Origin: WQUF01 sp031549885
GTDB lineage: Bacteria; Bacillota; Clostridia; Clostridiales; Clostridiaceae
Reading direction: 5' to 3'
Length of the DNA: 23,212 bases
NCBI GenBank assembly: GCA_031549885.1
Contig: JAVBPD010000087.1
Span: 1 to 23,212 of the forward strand
Positions 1-6,690 of the stretch are shown piece by piece. Position 1 is the first letter of the stretch, and every line of letters starts with the position of its first letter. A program made the position numbers and the translations under genes. The notes beneath the pieces were generated by a model. That model ran no database searches. It worked only from the letters and a program-made list of their open reading frames with translations, and was not told the origin of the DNA.

Positions 1-885
1 TGCTTGGATAGGTTGTTTAAAAATCTTGAAATTAAGTGTGTATTAAATCCTACCTTAGGAAGAGAAGCTGAGTGTACAACAGAGAAAACAGCACAACCTA
101 AAAAAATTGCAGTTGTTGGTGCTGGTCCTGCAGGTTTAGAAGCAGCAATAACAGCTGCCGAAGCTGGGCATGATGTGAGGATCTATGAAAAGTCAAATAA
201 AGCTGGTGGTAAATTTAGAATAGCATCTATACCACCTGCTAAGGGTGAGATTAGCAGTTTTATCAATTGGCAAGAAACAAGGCTTAATAAACTTGGGATA
301 AATATTCAATATAATATAGAAGTTACCACTGATTTTATGAAAAAGAACTCTGCTGATATTGTAATAATGGCTACGGGAGCTGAACCTGTTATCCCTAATA
401 TAAAGGGAATAGATCTGCCACATGTACATACGGCTGTTGATGTTTTAGATGGTAAGGTTAATGTAGGTTCAAATATCGTAGTCATTGGTGGAGGTCAAGT
501 AGGTGCTGAAACTGCTCATCACTTTGCGCTTCAGTTAAAGAATGTAACATTAGTAGAGATACTATCTGATATTGCTTTAGAAGAGCCTATTGCTCCTAGA
601 TGGCATTTGTTGCGTTTATTAGATAAATGGAAGGTCAATATATTGACAAATACAAGCGTAGAGGAAATTACCAGCGATTTTGTAAGGGTAAGATTAAAAA
701 GTAAGGAAGATGCTAAAATTGTTGCTGATACAGTGATTGTCGCAGTAGGTTCTAAACAAAATAACAAACTTGCTAAAGAATTAGAAGCTGCAGGTTATGT
801 GGTTAAGGTTATTGGTGATGCAGAAAAAGTAGCTGATGCTATGAATGCAGTGGCTAGGGGTTATGACATTGGAAGACACTTATAA
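1..885 (+). CDS. NADH:flavin oxidoreductase / 2,4-dienoyl-CoA reductase family, C-terminal part (5' truncated by window)
   Basis: This is the C-terminal portion of an FMN/FAD/[4Fe-4S] enoate-reductase-type enzyme; in this family an N-terminal TIM barrel reduces an enoyl substrate with electrons relayed from NAD(P)H through FAD and the Fe-S cluster. The reading frame is open from base 1, so the gene is cut by the window edge and TTG at base 4 is not a real start. The first codon is Cys, followed by 11 residues and another Cys (KCVLNP), matching the end of the family's CxxC-x3-C-x11-C cluster motif. Next come an FAD Rossmann motif (GAGPAGLEAA, about residues 40-49) and an NAD(P)H motif (VIGGGQVGAETA, about 163-174). 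The C-terminus (GDAEKVADAMNAVARGYDIG) is typical. The barrel that would define the substrate is outside the window, so the substrate (dienoyl-CoA, enoate or bile-acid type) cannot be assigned. Confidence 0.93.
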   Translation, partial: CLDRLFKNLEIKCVLNPTLGREAECTTEKTAQPKKIAVVGAGPAGLEAAITAAEAGHDVRIYEKSNKAGGKFRIASIPPAKGEISSFINWQETRLNKLGINIQYNIEVTTDFMKKNSADIVIMATGAEPVIPNIKGIDLPHVHTAVDVLDGKVNVGSNIVVIGGGQVGAETAHHFALQLKNVTLVEILSDIALEEPIAPRWHLLRLLDKWKVNILTNTSVEEITSDFVRVRLKSKEDAKIVADTVIVAVGSKQNNKLAKELEAAGYVVKVIGDAEKVADAMNAVARGYDIGRHL

Positions 886-1057
886 ACTAAGAAAATAGTA
901 GAAGTAAGTTTTTTATTTTATAAGATAGGACAAATTATAAATCTGTGCTTAAATAAAGAAAACTTAAAATATTGAATAACAAATATTTTGAAAATCATCA
1001 TCTACTAAAATACTGCTTTATATAGTATAGTATATTCTTTAAACCTCAAAAAACAAC

Positions 1058-1087
1058 AATAGCCATATGAAAAACCATATGGCTATT
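1058..1087 (-). terminator. Hairpin terminator of the 50-aa gene
   Basis: A perfect 12-bp stem (AATAGCCATATG / CATATGGCTATT) encloses a 6-nt loop. On the minus strand it lies just after the stop codon of the 50-aa gene and is followed by GTTGTTTTTTG, a U-tract. On the plus strand the following bases (TATATCTTTAAG) are a poor U-tract, so it mainly serves the minus-strand gene. The bases between 886 and 1057 are AT-rich and show no gene or clear terminator for the upstream reductase. Confidence 0.8.
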
Positions 1088-1094
1088 TATATCT

Positions 1095-1247
1095 TTAAGA
1101 TTTGTTGCTGAATCCCTCCCTTTTTATAGATTGCTTTTTATCTGTTCTGTTCTCATTTTTACCTTTTTCACTTGCATAATTATTTTCATTTCCATTTGCT
1201 TTCTTTTTTAAAACTTCTTTTTTATCTATCTGACTATCCTTTGCCAT
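1095..1247 (-). CDS. Small Lys-rich hydrophilic protein, 50 aa, unknown function
   Basis: I do not recognise this protein. It begins MAKDSQIDKKEVLKKK and ends KREGFSNKS. ATG is preceded by a near-ideal Shine-Dalgarno (GAGGAGG, 6 nt before ATG), and the stop is followed within a few bases by a perfect hairpin with a U-tract, so it has the layout of a complete monocistronic gene. The product is highly charged: about a third of the residues are Lys or Arg, with many Asn, Glu and Asp. It has no Cys, no hydrophobic segment and no signal peptide, and is probably disordered or nucleic-acid-binding (inference). It is divergent from the TcdA-type gene, with about 150 bases between the two starts. Small basic proteins of this kind are common among clostridial sporulation genes, but no sporulation sigma-factor promoter could be recognised, so no role is assigned. 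Confidence 0.7.
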   Translation of the reverse strand: MAKDSQIDKKEVLKKKANGNENNYASEKGKNENRTDKKQSIKREGFSNKS

Positions 1248-1394
1248 ATAAAACCTCCTCAATCTAATTTAAGGTTATTATTCCCCTTATAGCAGAAAAT
1301 ATTATAAAAAACTTTACTGAATTCACATTTAATATTATAATTTTTTTAGTAAATAATATAATGATATCAAAGTATAGTGGGTGAATATTTTTTA

Positions 1395-2159
1395 ATGAAA
1401 CAGCACGGTTTTTCTAGAACAGAGCTTATAATTGGAAAGGATAATTTAGAAATCTTAAAAAATAAAAAAGTTGCTGTTATCGGCATAGGTGGTGTTGGTA
1501 GCTTTGCAGTAGAAGCTCTTGTTAGGAGCTCTGTTGGAAATTTAACTTTAGTAGATGACGACACAATATGTTTAACAAATTTAAATAGGCAGCTTCATGC
1601 TACATATAAAACCATTTCTAAAAATAAAGTAGATGTAATGGCTGAAAGGGTTAAGGATATAAACCCAAAATGCAATGTTAAAACATTTAATACATTTATT
1701 ACAAAAGACAATATGCTAGAAATATTAGGGAAAGATTTAGACTATGTAATTGATGCCATAGACACAGTATCTTCAAAATTAGATCTTGTTCTATACTGCA
1801 AAGAAAATAATATAAATATTATAAGCTGTCTTGGCACTGGCAATAAATTAGATCCTACAAAGTTTAAAATTTCTGATATATATAAAACCAAAATTTGCCC
1901 TTTAGCTAAAGTTATGAGGTATGAACTTAGAAAAAGGAATGTAGACAGCTTAAGGGTTTTATATTCTGAAGAAATTCCTATTAAGCCAAATTATGATGAA
2001 GTTGTAACTTGCAAGGAAGGTTGCGTGTGCACCAATGGTTCAAAAAAATGCACAATTAGAAGGCAAATCCCTGGTAGCATATCCTTTGTCCCCCCCGTAG
2101 CCGGAATGATAATTGCAGGTGAGGTTATTAAAGACTTAATCGGTATTAATAAAAATTGA
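1395..2159 (+). CDS. tcdA: tRNA threonylcarbamoyladenosine dehydratase-like E1/ThiF-fold protein (TcdA family)
   Basis: ThiF/MoeB/E1-fold enzyme of the TcdA (CsdL/YgdL) family, which uses ATP to cyclise t6A at position 37 of ANN-decoding tRNAs to ct6A. The start region HGFSRTELIIG is typical, followed by the nucleotide-binding loop (GIGGVGSFAVEAL), DDDTICLTNLNRQ with the conserved Asn-Arg, and DAIDTVSSKLDL. The C-terminal part has a Cys group (CKEGCVCTNG...C) and the family ending IPGSISFVPPVAGMIIAGEV. A GTG six codons upstream (1377) is in frame, but ATG at 1395 matches the family's N-terminus and has GGGTGA about 10 nt upstream, so I place the start there; the product is 254 aa. It appears monocistronic, with the stop codon lying inside its own terminator hairpin. 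Other E1-like paralogues (ThiF, MoeB) are less likely because the ends match TcdA. Confidence 0.9.
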   Translation: MKQHGFSRTELIIGKDNLEILKNKKVAVIGIGGVGSFAVEALVRSSVGNLTLVDDDTICLTNLNRQLHATYKTISKNKVDVMAERVKDINPKCNVKTFNTFITKDNMLEILGKDLDYVIDAIDTVSSKLDLVLYCKENNINIISCLGTGNKLDPTKFKISDIYKTKICPLAKVMRYELRKRNVDSLRVLYSEEIPIKPNYDEVVTCKEGCVCTNGSKKCTIRRQIPGSISFVPPVAGMIIAGEVIKDLIGINKN

Positions 2160-2190
2160 GGTATTAAATTAAATAATACCTCAATTTTCA
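2154..2190. terminator. Bidirectional terminator between the tcdA-like gene and the methyltransferase gene
   Basis: A 12-bp perfect stem (AATTGAGGTATT / AATACCTCAATT) encloses a 9-nt AT-rich loop, with a short U run on the plus strand. The stem starts inside the last codons of the tcdA-like gene and contains its TGA stop. It sits between convergent genes, and its opposite flank also gives a U-run on the minus strand, so it could act both ways. Confidence 0.7.
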
Positions 2191-2248
2191 ATTATAGACA
2201 AAAAATAAAAGCCACGATTTCTCTAAGCTTTTAAAGTGTACTTATTAT

Positions 2249-2821
2249 TTAATTATTAAACCTCCAAAAATATATTAACCTTCTACCTCTTGAAATATCC
2301 ATAGCAGTCCTTCTCACAGTAACTATTTTCTCAGGTTTAATATTTAAAGTCCAATCTGAAATAAGTTCCTTATCTATCATATGGCTTTCAGGATAATAAA
2401 CACTTTCTCTTGGACAATTCCAAAGGTAAGGAAAAGTTAGCATAGCCATTTTTGATATCCTCATAACTTCTCTAAAAGCTCTAGTTTGTTTATTGCTTAA
2501 ATATTCAAACACGTGAGCTGCAATAAAAAGATCATATTCCTTATCTTTAAATGGCCAAGGTGTATCATTGGCATCAAATACGATTTGTTTGTTAACTTTA
2601 TTTATAGGTCTTCCCCATTGATCTTCTTCTGGCTTTATAATAACATCACAGTTTTTTACAATAGAGTGTTTTCCAGGCCCAATTTCTAAAACTGTATGTA
2701 TATTTTCTCCTTTAATTAAGCTTACCATTTCAGTTATATATTCCCAACGTCCACTATAGTATTTATCTAGGTTTCCAGATGAAAACCTATCAAAATCCCA
2801 ATAATCAATAAAATTCAACAT
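2249..2821 (-). CDS. SAM-dependent class I methyltransferase, substrate unknown
   Basis: This 190-aa protein is probably a Rossmann-fold methyltransferase. The SAM-binding motif I is VLEIGPGKHS (about residues 44-53). An acidic motif around DANDTPWPF (83-91) resembles the region between motifs II and III, and YDLFIAAHVFEYL (96-108) resembles the post-motif 'DLVxxxHVLEH' strand. The N-terminal stretch is rich in Trp, Tyr and Phe (YWDFDRF, YYSGRWEY). There is no signal peptide or membrane segment. A GGTGGA Shine-Dalgarno lies about 8-10 nt upstream of ATG. It stands alone between convergent tcdA and the divergent GH3 gene, so context gives no hint of the acceptor. Related short methyltransferases often act on small molecules or lipids, but nothing visible here decides this. 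Confidence 0.8.
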   Translation of the reverse strand: MLNFIDYWDFDRFSSGNLDKYYSGRWEYITEMVSLIKGENIHTVLEIGPGKHSIVKNCDVIIKPEEDQWGRPINKVNKQIVFDANDTPWPFKDKEYDLFIAAHVFEYLSNKQTRAFREVMRISKMAMLTFPYLWNCPRESVYYPESHMIDKELISDWTLNIKPEKIVTVRRTAMDISRGRRLIYFWRFNN

Positions 2822-3026
2822 AACTTGAAATCCACCTTTTGTAAAATTTAAATTCTTTTGTTTTTAATGTAGTTATCTAATAGTCATAATATAACATTAT
2901 ACAAATAAAAATGAATGATTCATATATTAAAGCTTAACTTTAAATTCCCATTTAAAAAATAGTGATTATTAATTAAAATAAAATGGCATCATATATATAT
3001 AAGTATTTTAAAATAGGAGATTAATT

Positions 3027-4190
3027 ATGAAAAGATTTTATTCAATTTTCGCTACAATGTTTCTATTTTTCGCTAACTGTGCATGCATTAATATAAACTC
3101 TTCTTCACACCAAAATGAAAATAAAACTGAAAATACAACTTCAATTGTGCCAGAGGATTATGAAGATCACGGTATATTCAGTGAATTTTATGAAAAAGCT
3201 TTTAAGAAGCTTAAAACTATGACTCTTGAAGAAAAAATAGGTCAATTATTTCTTGCAAGATGCCCAAGTGAAGGAGCTTTAGATACTATTCATAAATATA
3301 AAATTGGCGGTTTTGTTTTATTTGGCCAAGATTTTCAAAATAAAACTTCTGAAGAAGTGATATCAACCTTAACTTCCTATCAAAAGGCTTCAAGCATTCC
3401 CCTTATATTAAGCACTGATGAAGAAGGAGGATCTGTTGTCAGAGTAAGCAGCAATGAAAACCTCTCTTTGCATAGGTTTTTATCACCTCAAGATGTTTTT
3501 AATGAAGGAGGTATGGAAAAAATAAAAGAAGATGCTACTAAAAAATCAAAATTATTAAAAAGCCTTGGCATAAATGTAAATTTAGCTCCAGTAGCAGATG
3601 TTTCCATAGATCCAAATGACTTTATATTCGATAGATCCTTTGGCAAAAATGCTAATGAAACTGCAGACTTTGTTAAAAATGTAGTTACCTTAACTCAAGA
3701 AAATGGAATATCTTGTGCATTAAAGCATTTTCCTGGATACGGAAACAATGTAGATACGCACACTGGTATTTCAATTGATGAAAGACCTTATGAAAATTTT
3801 GTAAATAGCGATTTTATTCCCTTTAAAGAGGGCATTAAAGCAGGAGTCCATTTTATTTTAGTTTCTCACAACATTGTAAAGTCCATGGACGACACAGTTC
3901 CAGCATCACTTTCATCAAATGTACATAAAATTTTAAGAGATGATTTAGGCTTTACCGGGCTTATAATAACCGACGATTTAGCTATGGATGCTATTAAGCT
4001 TTACACAAGTGGTGAAAATCCAGCTACAAAAGCTGTGCTTTCTTTAAATGACATGATGATAATAACAGATATTGAAGAAGGATATTCAAATGTCCTCTCC
4101 TCATTTAAAAATAGAAAAATACCTGAAGAAACTATAAATAAAGCTTGCTTTAGGGTTCTAGCATACAAATATTTTAAAGGTTTAATATAG
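3027..4190 (+). CDS. Glycoside hydrolase family 3, beta-N-acetylhexosaminidase (NagZ-like), probably exported
   Basis: This 387-aa single-domain GH3 enzyme is expected to remove terminal N-acetylglucosamine from muropeptides during cell-wall recycling. The N-terminus has a basic start and a hydrophobic stretch ending FFANCAC, which looks like a signal peptide, possibly with a loose lipobox, so the enzyme probably acts outside the membrane as in Gram-positive NagZ. Family motifs are DEEGGSVVR (about 131-139), LAPVADV, KHFPGYGNNVDTHTG (about 233-247; its DTH holds the His of the catalytic Asp-His dyad) and TDDLAMDAI (about 315-323; Asp nucleophile). The usual KHFPGHG is changed to KHFPGYG. AGGAG lies 7 nt before ATG. 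There is no C-terminal extra domain. It is a single-gene unit closed by a strong terminator. Confidence 0.92.
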   Translation: MKRFYSIFATMFLFFANCACININSSSHQNENKTENTTSIVPEDYEDHGIFSEFYEKAFKKLKTMTLEEKIGQLFLARCPSEGALDTIHKYKIGGFVLFGQDFQNKTSEEVISTLTSYQKASSIPLILSTDEEGGSVVRVSSNENLSLHRFLSPQDVFNEGGMEKIKEDATKKSKLLKSLGINVNLAPVADVSIDPNDFIFDRSFGKNANETADFVKNVVTLTQENGISCALKHFPGYGNNVDTHTGISIDERPYENFVNSDFIPFKEGIKAGVHFILVSHNIVKSMDDTVPASLSSNVHKILRDDLGFTGLIITDDLAMDAIKLYTSGENPATKAVLSLNDMMIITDIEEGYSNVLSSFKNRKIPEETINKACFRVLAYKYFKGLI

Positions 4191-4194
4191 TTTT

Positions 4195-4225
4195 ATCCAC
4201 AGAATTTTTCTGTGGATTTTAATTT
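4195..4225 (+). terminator. Rho-independent terminator of the GH3 gene
   Basis: A 9-bp stem (ATCCACAGA / TCTGTGGAT) with a 5-nt loop is followed by TTTTAATTTTT, starting a few bases after the GH3 stop codon. The opposite strand lacks a good U-tract, so it serves mainly the plus-strand gene. Confidence 0.85.
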
Positions 4226-4226
4226 T

Positions 4227-4865
4227 TCATACTAATAACAATTTATAATTTCCTGACTCATAAAAAACAGAAACAAAAAAATTTTCTCTGCCGTTTAAAT
4301 AATCCATTAACACATTAGTTCTGAGAAGCGTATTTATAAACTTATCTTTATCAAAATCTGTAAACCCATTTTTATCGCCCTCTTCTTTTTCCTTAGGTAA
4401 ATATGTTATTAAATCTAAGCTGCTTTTTACTAAAATATCTATGATAGTTTCATTTATTTTATCCTCATATACTCCTTTAAGTTCATTTAAAATTTCAACA
4501 TCTTCTTTTAACAATTCGTTATATCTATTGCAATCAAGTATAATTTTATTTAATTTATTAATATCTTCATTTTCAAGCTCATCTGGAATGTTTAAAAAAC
4601 AAGAAAAGCTAATATCTTTGTTTCCTGTAATAACATCTTTTATATCTTCAACAAGTTTATCATCAAAAGAACCAAATACATCCGTTTCTGAATATAAATT
4701 CTTTAGAAATGGGTAAATTGAAACATTGTCTAAAAACATTATTTTCTTTGTTTCAAGCAAATTATTCATCACGTTTTTAGCCCATTTAATGAGATAGTCT
4801 TTTTTAATCTCACCATTTTCGTACTTTGATATTTTATCTAATAATTCATCTTTTAGTTTTTCCAA
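4227..4865 (-). CDS. Conserved-looking hypothetical protein, helical, acidic
   Basis: I do not recognise this gene. The preferred start is TTG at 4865: a clear GTGGGAG ribosome-binding site lies 5 nt upstream, giving a 212-aa protein starting MEKLKDELLDKISKYENG. Starting at TTG 4880 or GTG 4877 would place the Shine-Dalgarno inside the gene. The sequence is rich in Lys, Glu, Asp, Leu and Ile and looks mostly alpha-helical. The first 35 residues (KISKYENGEI-KKDYLIKWAKNVM) resemble the helical N-terminus of small clostridial proteins of unknown function. There is no signal peptide or membrane segment. The C-terminal part (VLMDYLNGRENFFVSVFYES) is more mixed. It is a lone gene convergent with the GH3 gene. 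Function is unknown. Confidence 0.8.
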   Translation of the reverse strand: MEKLKDELLDKISKYENGEIKKDYLIKWAKNVMNNLLETKKIMFLDNVSIYPFLKNLYSETDVFGSFDDKLVEDIKDVITGNKDISFSCFLNIPDELENEDINKLNKIILDCNRYNELLKEDVEILNELKGVYEDKINETIIDILVKSSLDLITYLPKEKEEGDKNGFTDFDKDKFINTLLRTNVLMDYLNGRENFFVSVFYESGNYKLLLV

Positions 4866-5009
4866 TTTTGCTCCCACCAATTCTATAAACTTTTATATTT
4901 ATTATATGTTATTATTATTCCAATAAAATTAATTTTAATTAAAAAATATCTATATTCATTAAATATTTTAAAAAAAATAAATTAATTTGACGTATTTTAA
5001 TACAATGAA

Positions 5010-5047
5010 TGATGCATATTTGTGCCTTGCACAGCATCAGTTTTTTT
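5010..5047 (+). terminator. Terminator-like composite hairpin with T7 tract
   Basis: An outer 6-bp stem (TGATGC / GCATCA) encloses an inner 5-bp stem-loop (TGTGC-ctt-GCACA), with a one-sided bulge at 5016-5020. It is followed by G and seven Ts. This is the layout of an intrinsic terminator or attenuator on the plus strand, but no gene precedes it on that strand, so any transcript it ends must be short or non-coding. Confidence 0.55.
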
Positions 5048-5087
5048 GATATCATTTTTTTAAGCATTAAATGAGGAGATTATAAAA

Positions 5088-5129
5088 ATGAATAATAGGC
5101 TTGATAACCTTGAAGCTGTCGAGCTCTGA
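5088..5129 (+). pseudogene. Micro-ORF with good RBS, probably a frameshifted small gene
   Basis: GAGGAG lies 9 nt before ATG, and the frame gives 13 codons (MNNRLDNLEAVEL) before TGA. Shifting by -1 at the stop (reading CTG at 5126) continues the frame as LITGKNYSDISKLKASFLK to a stop at 5183-5185, right before the 5188 hairpin. A single-base deletion in a CTCCTG-like context would explain this. The joined product (about 32 aa) has a plausible amphipathic composition. It could instead be a genuine 13-aa peptide or leader. No slippery heptamer is visible, so programmed frameshifting is unlikely. Confidence 0.4.
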
Positions 5130-5181
5130 TAACAGGCAAGAATTATAGTGATATATCAAAATTAAAAGCCTCATTTCTAAA

Positions 5182-5237
5182 ATAAAAAATAGGGATTGCT
5201 CACTGGTTACCCCAGTAGCACCCCTATTACATTTTTT
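5182..5237. terminator. Strong bidirectional terminator between the micro-ORF and tRNA-Arg
   Basis: A long hairpin lies at 5188-5228: AATAGGG/CCCTATT, then TGCT/AGCA and ACTGG/CCAGT with small bulges. On the plus strand it is followed by ACATTTTTTT. On the minus strand it is followed by TTTTTTATTTT. It would end both the tRNA transcript (minus) and any micro-ORF transcript (plus). Confidence 0.85.
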
Positions 5238-5272
5238 TAACCATTTTAACTCTTCAAATCCATTGATACAAG

Positions 5273-5346
5273 AGCACTTGACAGGAGTTGAACCTGCGAC
5301 CTATGGATTCGAAGTCCACCACTCTATCCATCTGAGCTACAAGTGC
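5273..5346 (-). tRNA. tRNA-Arg (anticodon UCG)
   Basis: The minus strand reads as a complete 74-nt cloverleaf. The acceptor is GCACTTG/CAAGTGC (7 bp), the D stem is GCTC/GAGT, the anticodon arm is GTGGA-CTTCGAA-TCCAT with anticodon TCG, the variable loop is AGGTC and the T arm is GCAGG-TTCAACT-CCTGT. The discriminator is T and CCA is not encoded. It decodes CGA (and possibly other CGN) codons. It begins 10 nt after the rex stop codon and is followed by a bidirectional terminator, so it is either processed from a rex read-through transcript or has a promoter inside rex. No integrase or repeated tRNA end is nearby, so it is not marking a mobile element here. Confidence 0.97.
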
Positions 5347-5356
5347 ATATTTAAGC

Positions 5357-5983
5357 TTATTCATTAATTAAATAGCTTAAAGTCATCAAGCTATCTATTA
5401 AATGAACATTTTCACAAATTACGCCATCATCATATTTTAAATCTACAGGAGTAAAATTCCAAATGCATTTTATACCATTAGAGATAATGGAATTACAAAC
5501 GCTTTGAGCATTAGTAGGAGTAGTGCATAATATTGCAATATCAACTTTATTCTCATTAATAAACTTAGGCAATTCTTGAATATGCAGTATAGAAATATCA
5601 TTTAATATAACTCCTATTTTATTAGGGTTATTGTCAAAAATGCCACAAAGCTCAAAATTAAATTTTGAGGAATGAACATAGTTACATAAAGCTTGCCCTA
5701 AATTTCCAGCTCCAATAATAATGATATTATGTGTTTTATTAATGCCTAATATATTAGTAATTTCATAGAATAAATCCTTTACCTTGTAACCATAGCCTTG
5801 CTGGCCAAAATCTCCAAAACAGTTTAAATCTTGTCTTATTTGAGATGCAGTGAATCCAATTTTTTCACTTAACTCTTTAGACGAAATTCTCTCAACATTA
5901 CCTCTAAGCAATCCTTCCAAACACCTATAATATTTCGGAAGTCTTCTAATCACAGTCATTGAAATATTTTTATTTTTATTCAT
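5357..5983 (-). CDS. rex: Redox-sensing transcriptional repressor Rex
   Basis: Rex senses the NADH/NAD+ ratio and represses fermentation and NADH-oxidising genes; NADH binding releases it from DNA. The 208-aa length is typical. An N-terminal winged helix (about residues 10-75) contains RISSKELSEKIGFTASQIRQDL, with GDFGQQGYGYKV following. The Rossmann domain has GAGNLGQAL (about 91-99), then FDNNPNKIG and the C-terminal domain-swapped helix LIDSLMTLSYLI. An AAAGGTGAT Shine-Dalgarno precedes ATG. In many clostridia rex sits beside the butyryl-CoA (crt-bcd) operon; here its neighbours are a phosphoesterase (50 nt upstream) and tRNA-Arg (10 nt downstream). I found no convincing TTGTTAA-N4-TTAACAA operator in the window, so its local targets cannot be named. 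Confidence 0.97.
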   Translation of the reverse strand: MNKNKNISMTVIRRLPKYYRCLEGLLRGNVERISSKELSEKIGFTASQIRQDLNCFGDFGQQGYGYKVKDLFYEITNILGINKTHNIIIIGAGNLGQALCNYVHSSKFNFELCGIFDNNPNKIGVILNDISILHIQELPKFINENKVDIAILCTTPTNAQSVCNSIISNGIKCIWNFTPVDLKYDDGVICENVHLIDSLMTLSYLINE

Positions 5984-6033
5984 AATATAATCACCTTTAC
6001 AAAATCAAGTTTATACACGCTTTATGAACTTAA

Positions 6034-6624
6034 TTAAATGTCAATAATATAATAATCATAAGAATTTATGATAGTAGTATATTTTAAAGTTCTAATACGC
6101 TTTAAATTAGCATTATAGCTTAAATGTTGATGACCATGAAAGAAATATTTTGGTTTATATTTGCCAATTATGTAATTAAAAACCTTAAACCCAGTATGGC
6201 ATATGTCATTCCCATCCGATATCCTATATGCTGGAGCATGAGTCACTAAAATATCTATTCCACCTTGAAGCTTTATATTAAATTTTAACTTATTGTACCT
6301 ATCTCTCATTTCTTTTTCTGTATACTGAAAGATGCCATTGTTATATCTATAACTTCCCCCAAAACCTACAATATTAAAGTTTTTAAATTTAAATATTGTA
6401 TCTTCAATGCATTCACACCCTTCAGGTGGGTTTTTAATATAATCCTTATCATGGTTTCCTCTTACATAAACAAGTGGAGCATTTATCATTGTAACAAGAA
6501 AAGAAAGGTAGCTTGCTTTTAAATCTCCACAGGATATGATAAGATCTACATCTTTAAATTTATCTTTATCAAAAAAATTCCAAATAAATTTCGATTCAAC
6601 ATCTGAAACTAATAATATTTTCAT
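6034..6624 (-). CDS. Calcineurin-like metallophosphoesterase
   Basis: This is a 196-aa cytosolic phosphoesterase with a two-metal active site. Visible motifs are SDVES (D8, E10), CGDLK (G33-D34), GNHD (56-59), THAP (128-131) and GHQH (164-167). The first motif is DxE rather than the canonical DxH, so one metal ligand His is replaced by Glu; the other ligands are intact. Substrates in this superfamily range from phosphodiesters to nucleotides and cannot be inferred here. There is no signal peptide. It lies 50 nt upstream of rex in the same orientation, so co-transcription with rex is possible. Confidence 0.88.
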   Translation of the reverse strand: MKILLVSDVESKFIWNFFDKDKFKDVDLIISCGDLKASYLSFLVTMINAPLVYVRGNHDKDYIKNPPEGCECIEDTIFKFKNFNIVGFGGSYRYNNGIFQYTEKEMRDRYNKLKFNIKLQGGIDILVTHAPAYRISDGNDICHTGFKVFNYIIGKYKPKYFFHGHQHLSYNANLKRIRTLKYTTIINSYDYYIIDI

Positions 6625-6690
6625 AGAAATCCTCTAAATAATATTAACATTTTTTATGAATTAACTCAAGTAAGTAAAGGTTATTAATTT

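Larger units (their letters stand above)
4866..5272. other. Gene-poor intergenic stretch with two terminator-like hairpins and a micro-ORF
   Basis: This AT-rich stretch of about 400 bases lies between the hypothetical gene and the tRNA. On the plus strand it contains, in order, a composite hairpin with a T7 tract (5010-5047), a Shine-Dalgarno with a 13-codon ORF (5088-5129), and a second strong hairpin (5188-5228). No riboswitch class was recognised. No full sigma-A promoter is obvious; TTGACG at 4987 and TACAAT at 5001 are too close to form one promoter. Confidence 0.6.

Noticed and set aside
4441..4716. Open frame on the plus strand opposite the hypothetical gene
   Set aside because: It lies wholly antisense to a longer frame with a good ribosome-binding site. 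Ser/Phe/Leu-rich translations are typical of the reverse strand of Lys/Glu-rich AT-rich genes.
5088..5185. Programmed -1 frameshift in the micro-ORF
   Set aside because: There is no X-XXY-YYZ slippery heptamer before the TGA and no stimulatory structure at the right distance, so a simple mutation is more likely.
5273..5346. tRNA-Arg as an integration site of a mobile element
   Set aside because: No integrase, no direct repeat of the tRNA 3' end and no atypical gene block are seen nearby.
5984..6045. TTGACA with TATAAA upstream of rex as a sigma-A promoter
   Set aside because: The spacing is about 23 bases, too long for sigma-A.
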